The translations under genes were made by a program, and so were the position numbers. This document shows, in pieces, positions 63,054-64,000 of a DNA stretch of 64,000 nucleotides. Under the pieces are notes generated by a model. That model searched no databases, was not told where the DNA came from, and worked only from the letters and a program-made list of their open reading frames with translations. Position 1 is the stretch's first letter. Each line of letters begins with the position of its first letter. The DNA is from Taishania sp. (GTDB lineage Bacteria > Bacteroidota > Bacteroidia > Flavobacteriales_D > Crocinitomicaceae). Location: positions 209,433-273,432 of the forward strand of contig JASLGM010000027.1 in assembly GCA_030150045.1 (NCBI GenBank). The letters are read 5' to 3'.

Positions 63054-64000
63054 ATGAGTTTTAATTTTTTTAACGTACTTAGCATAGCAGACAAAGAGAT
63101 GATCCATTCCTCTTTTTACCAATTTCTTTTGAATAATAATGATACCCGAAATAAATTTCTAAAAGATATATTGGAAATAAAAAATTTAAAATCGAATAAT
63201 GATTTTAGTTCAGAAGTTACATTTAAGTTAGTAACAGGTATAAAAACCGGTGGCAAAAAACAAGTTGAAAAGCCTCGAATTGATCTATTTTTAAAAGATG
63301 ATGTTACAAAAGAGGTTGTATTTATAGAAAACAAATTCAAATCAATGCCTTACAAAGAGCAATTGGATAAATACGACCAGATCATTAATAAACAGTTTAA
63401 AGGTTATACCGTTCATAAAATCTTAATCTGTTTCGATAAAGATAATAGTGTCTTTTTTAATACTGGTGGTTGGACAGTTTTGACATATCCCAAATTGGCT
63501 GTACAGTTAGGAGCAATTATATCAGCACTAAAAGGAGATGAAAGTGTATTTGTACAGCACTACATAGATTATATCAAAATATACATTAATAAATATCAAA
63601 CTGTTTTAAACAATTGTGAAATCTATTTAAAAAATGGCAAAGTAAAGGAGTATAAATTTTGGATCCGTTTAATCAATTGTAATTTACGCAATCGCTTAGA
63701 CGATTACTTTAAAAACAATGGCATATCGGTTTCTTATCATGTTAATCCCGGCAATACAAGTGTCCCGCTTCTTAATGTTATTCCAACAGAGTGGAATAAC
63801 CATAGAACTGGAGGTCCTCTAATCGTGATGCAAATACAAGATGATAACTTGAAAGTACACTGCCACGATGGCAATCCTGTTACAATCAATTCGTACGTTA
63901 ATCAATTGAAAACTAATGGTCATCTAAAATTATCAATGGTTACATTTAAAAAAATGAGTACTAGAAGTGTCAAGAGTAGTTTCTTATTTACGTGTAAGTA
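63054..64000 (+). CDS. PD-(D/E)XK nuclease superfamily protein (3' end outside window)
   Basis: At least 315 codons, open at the window edge. N-terminus MSFNFFNVLSIADKEMIHSS; the helix EMIHSSFYQFLL recalls the E-x-H-S start of the PDDEXK_4 family. The core residues are E54 (SEVTF), D77 (RIDLF), E92 and K94 (IENKF), with a following EQLDKY typical of the family. Such proteins are often found alone in defence regions; here it is next to a type I R-M locus. The remainder has no recognised domain. Confidence 0.75.
   Translation, partial: MSFNFFNVLSIADKEMIHSSFYQFLLNNNDTRNKFLKDILEIKNLKSNNDFSSEVTFKLVTGIKTGGKKQVEKPRIDLFLKDDVTKEVVFIENKFKSMPYKEQLDKYDQIINKQFKGYTVHKILICFDKDNSVFFNTGGWTVLTYPKLAVQLGAIISALKGDESVFVQHYIDYIKIYINKYQTVLNNCEIYLKNGKVKEYKFWIRLINCNLRNRLDDYFKNNGISVSYHVNPGNTSVPLLNVIPTEWNNHRTGGPLIVMQIQDDNLKVHCHDGNPVTINSYVNQLKTNGHLKLSMVTFKKMSTRSVKSSFLFTCK

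Overview
The window comes from an AT-rich genome of the phylum Bacteroidota, most likely order Flavobacteriales (a Crocinitomicaceae/Fluviicola-like lineage is my guess). The evidence is Bacteroidota-only families (GLPGLI protein, DUF1599, BT_3928-type DoxX protein, DUF5522), -7 boxes of the form TAnnTTTG, and a tmRNA tag ending YALAA.

Layout. 1-4560: the end of an outer-membrane beta-barrel gene with its GLPGLI partner, then ruvX and dapD. 5204-12962: a dissolved-inorganic-carbon uptake operon (small exported protein, dabA, dabB, SulP transporter, outer-membrane porin). 13526-14529: three tandem single-stranded-DNA-binding protein genes. 15132-16376: a DUF308 membrane protein and two identical tRNA-Arg(ACG) genes. 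16463-30019: one long minus-strand operon (DUF1599, BT_3928-like, tpiA, prmA, a giant exported protein, plsY, a giant coiled-coil protein with SPOR-like modules, clpS). 30041-44941: housekeeping genes (folP, a PLP deaminase, cystathionine beta-synthase, rpsA, menE-like, a J-protein, smpB, recR, mscL, an RRM protein), with several convergent pairs overlapping or nearly touching. 45601-51507: a very large alpha-2-macroglobulin-like protein. 51641-52044: tmRNA (ssrA). 52821-64000: an accessory defence-type region. It holds a type I restriction-modification locus whose hsdS is split by an in-frame TAG. The same gene string carries a DinD homologue, a PD-(D/E)XK nuclease-like protein and a SIR2-like (DUF4917-type) protein between hsdM and hsdR. 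Beyond it are an exported zinc-ribbon lipoprotein, a membrane protein and a second PD-(D/E)XK protein that runs off the window.

The most unusual content is in the intergenic DNA. A dispersed family of elements of about 145 bp (element A) occurs seven times, on both strands, only between genes. Copies share three short conserved blocks. The arms between the blocks differ in sequence but stay complementary within each copy, so all six full copies fold into the same branched-free long hairpin with compensatory changes. Two positions in it carry the same GA/AA internal loop. A second family (element B) has conserved ends and two hairpins with unrelated but self-complementary arms; it is seen as two full copies and one fragment. 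Neither family comes with a transposase in this window. They are either structured RNAs or hairpin-forming non-autonomous mobile DNA.
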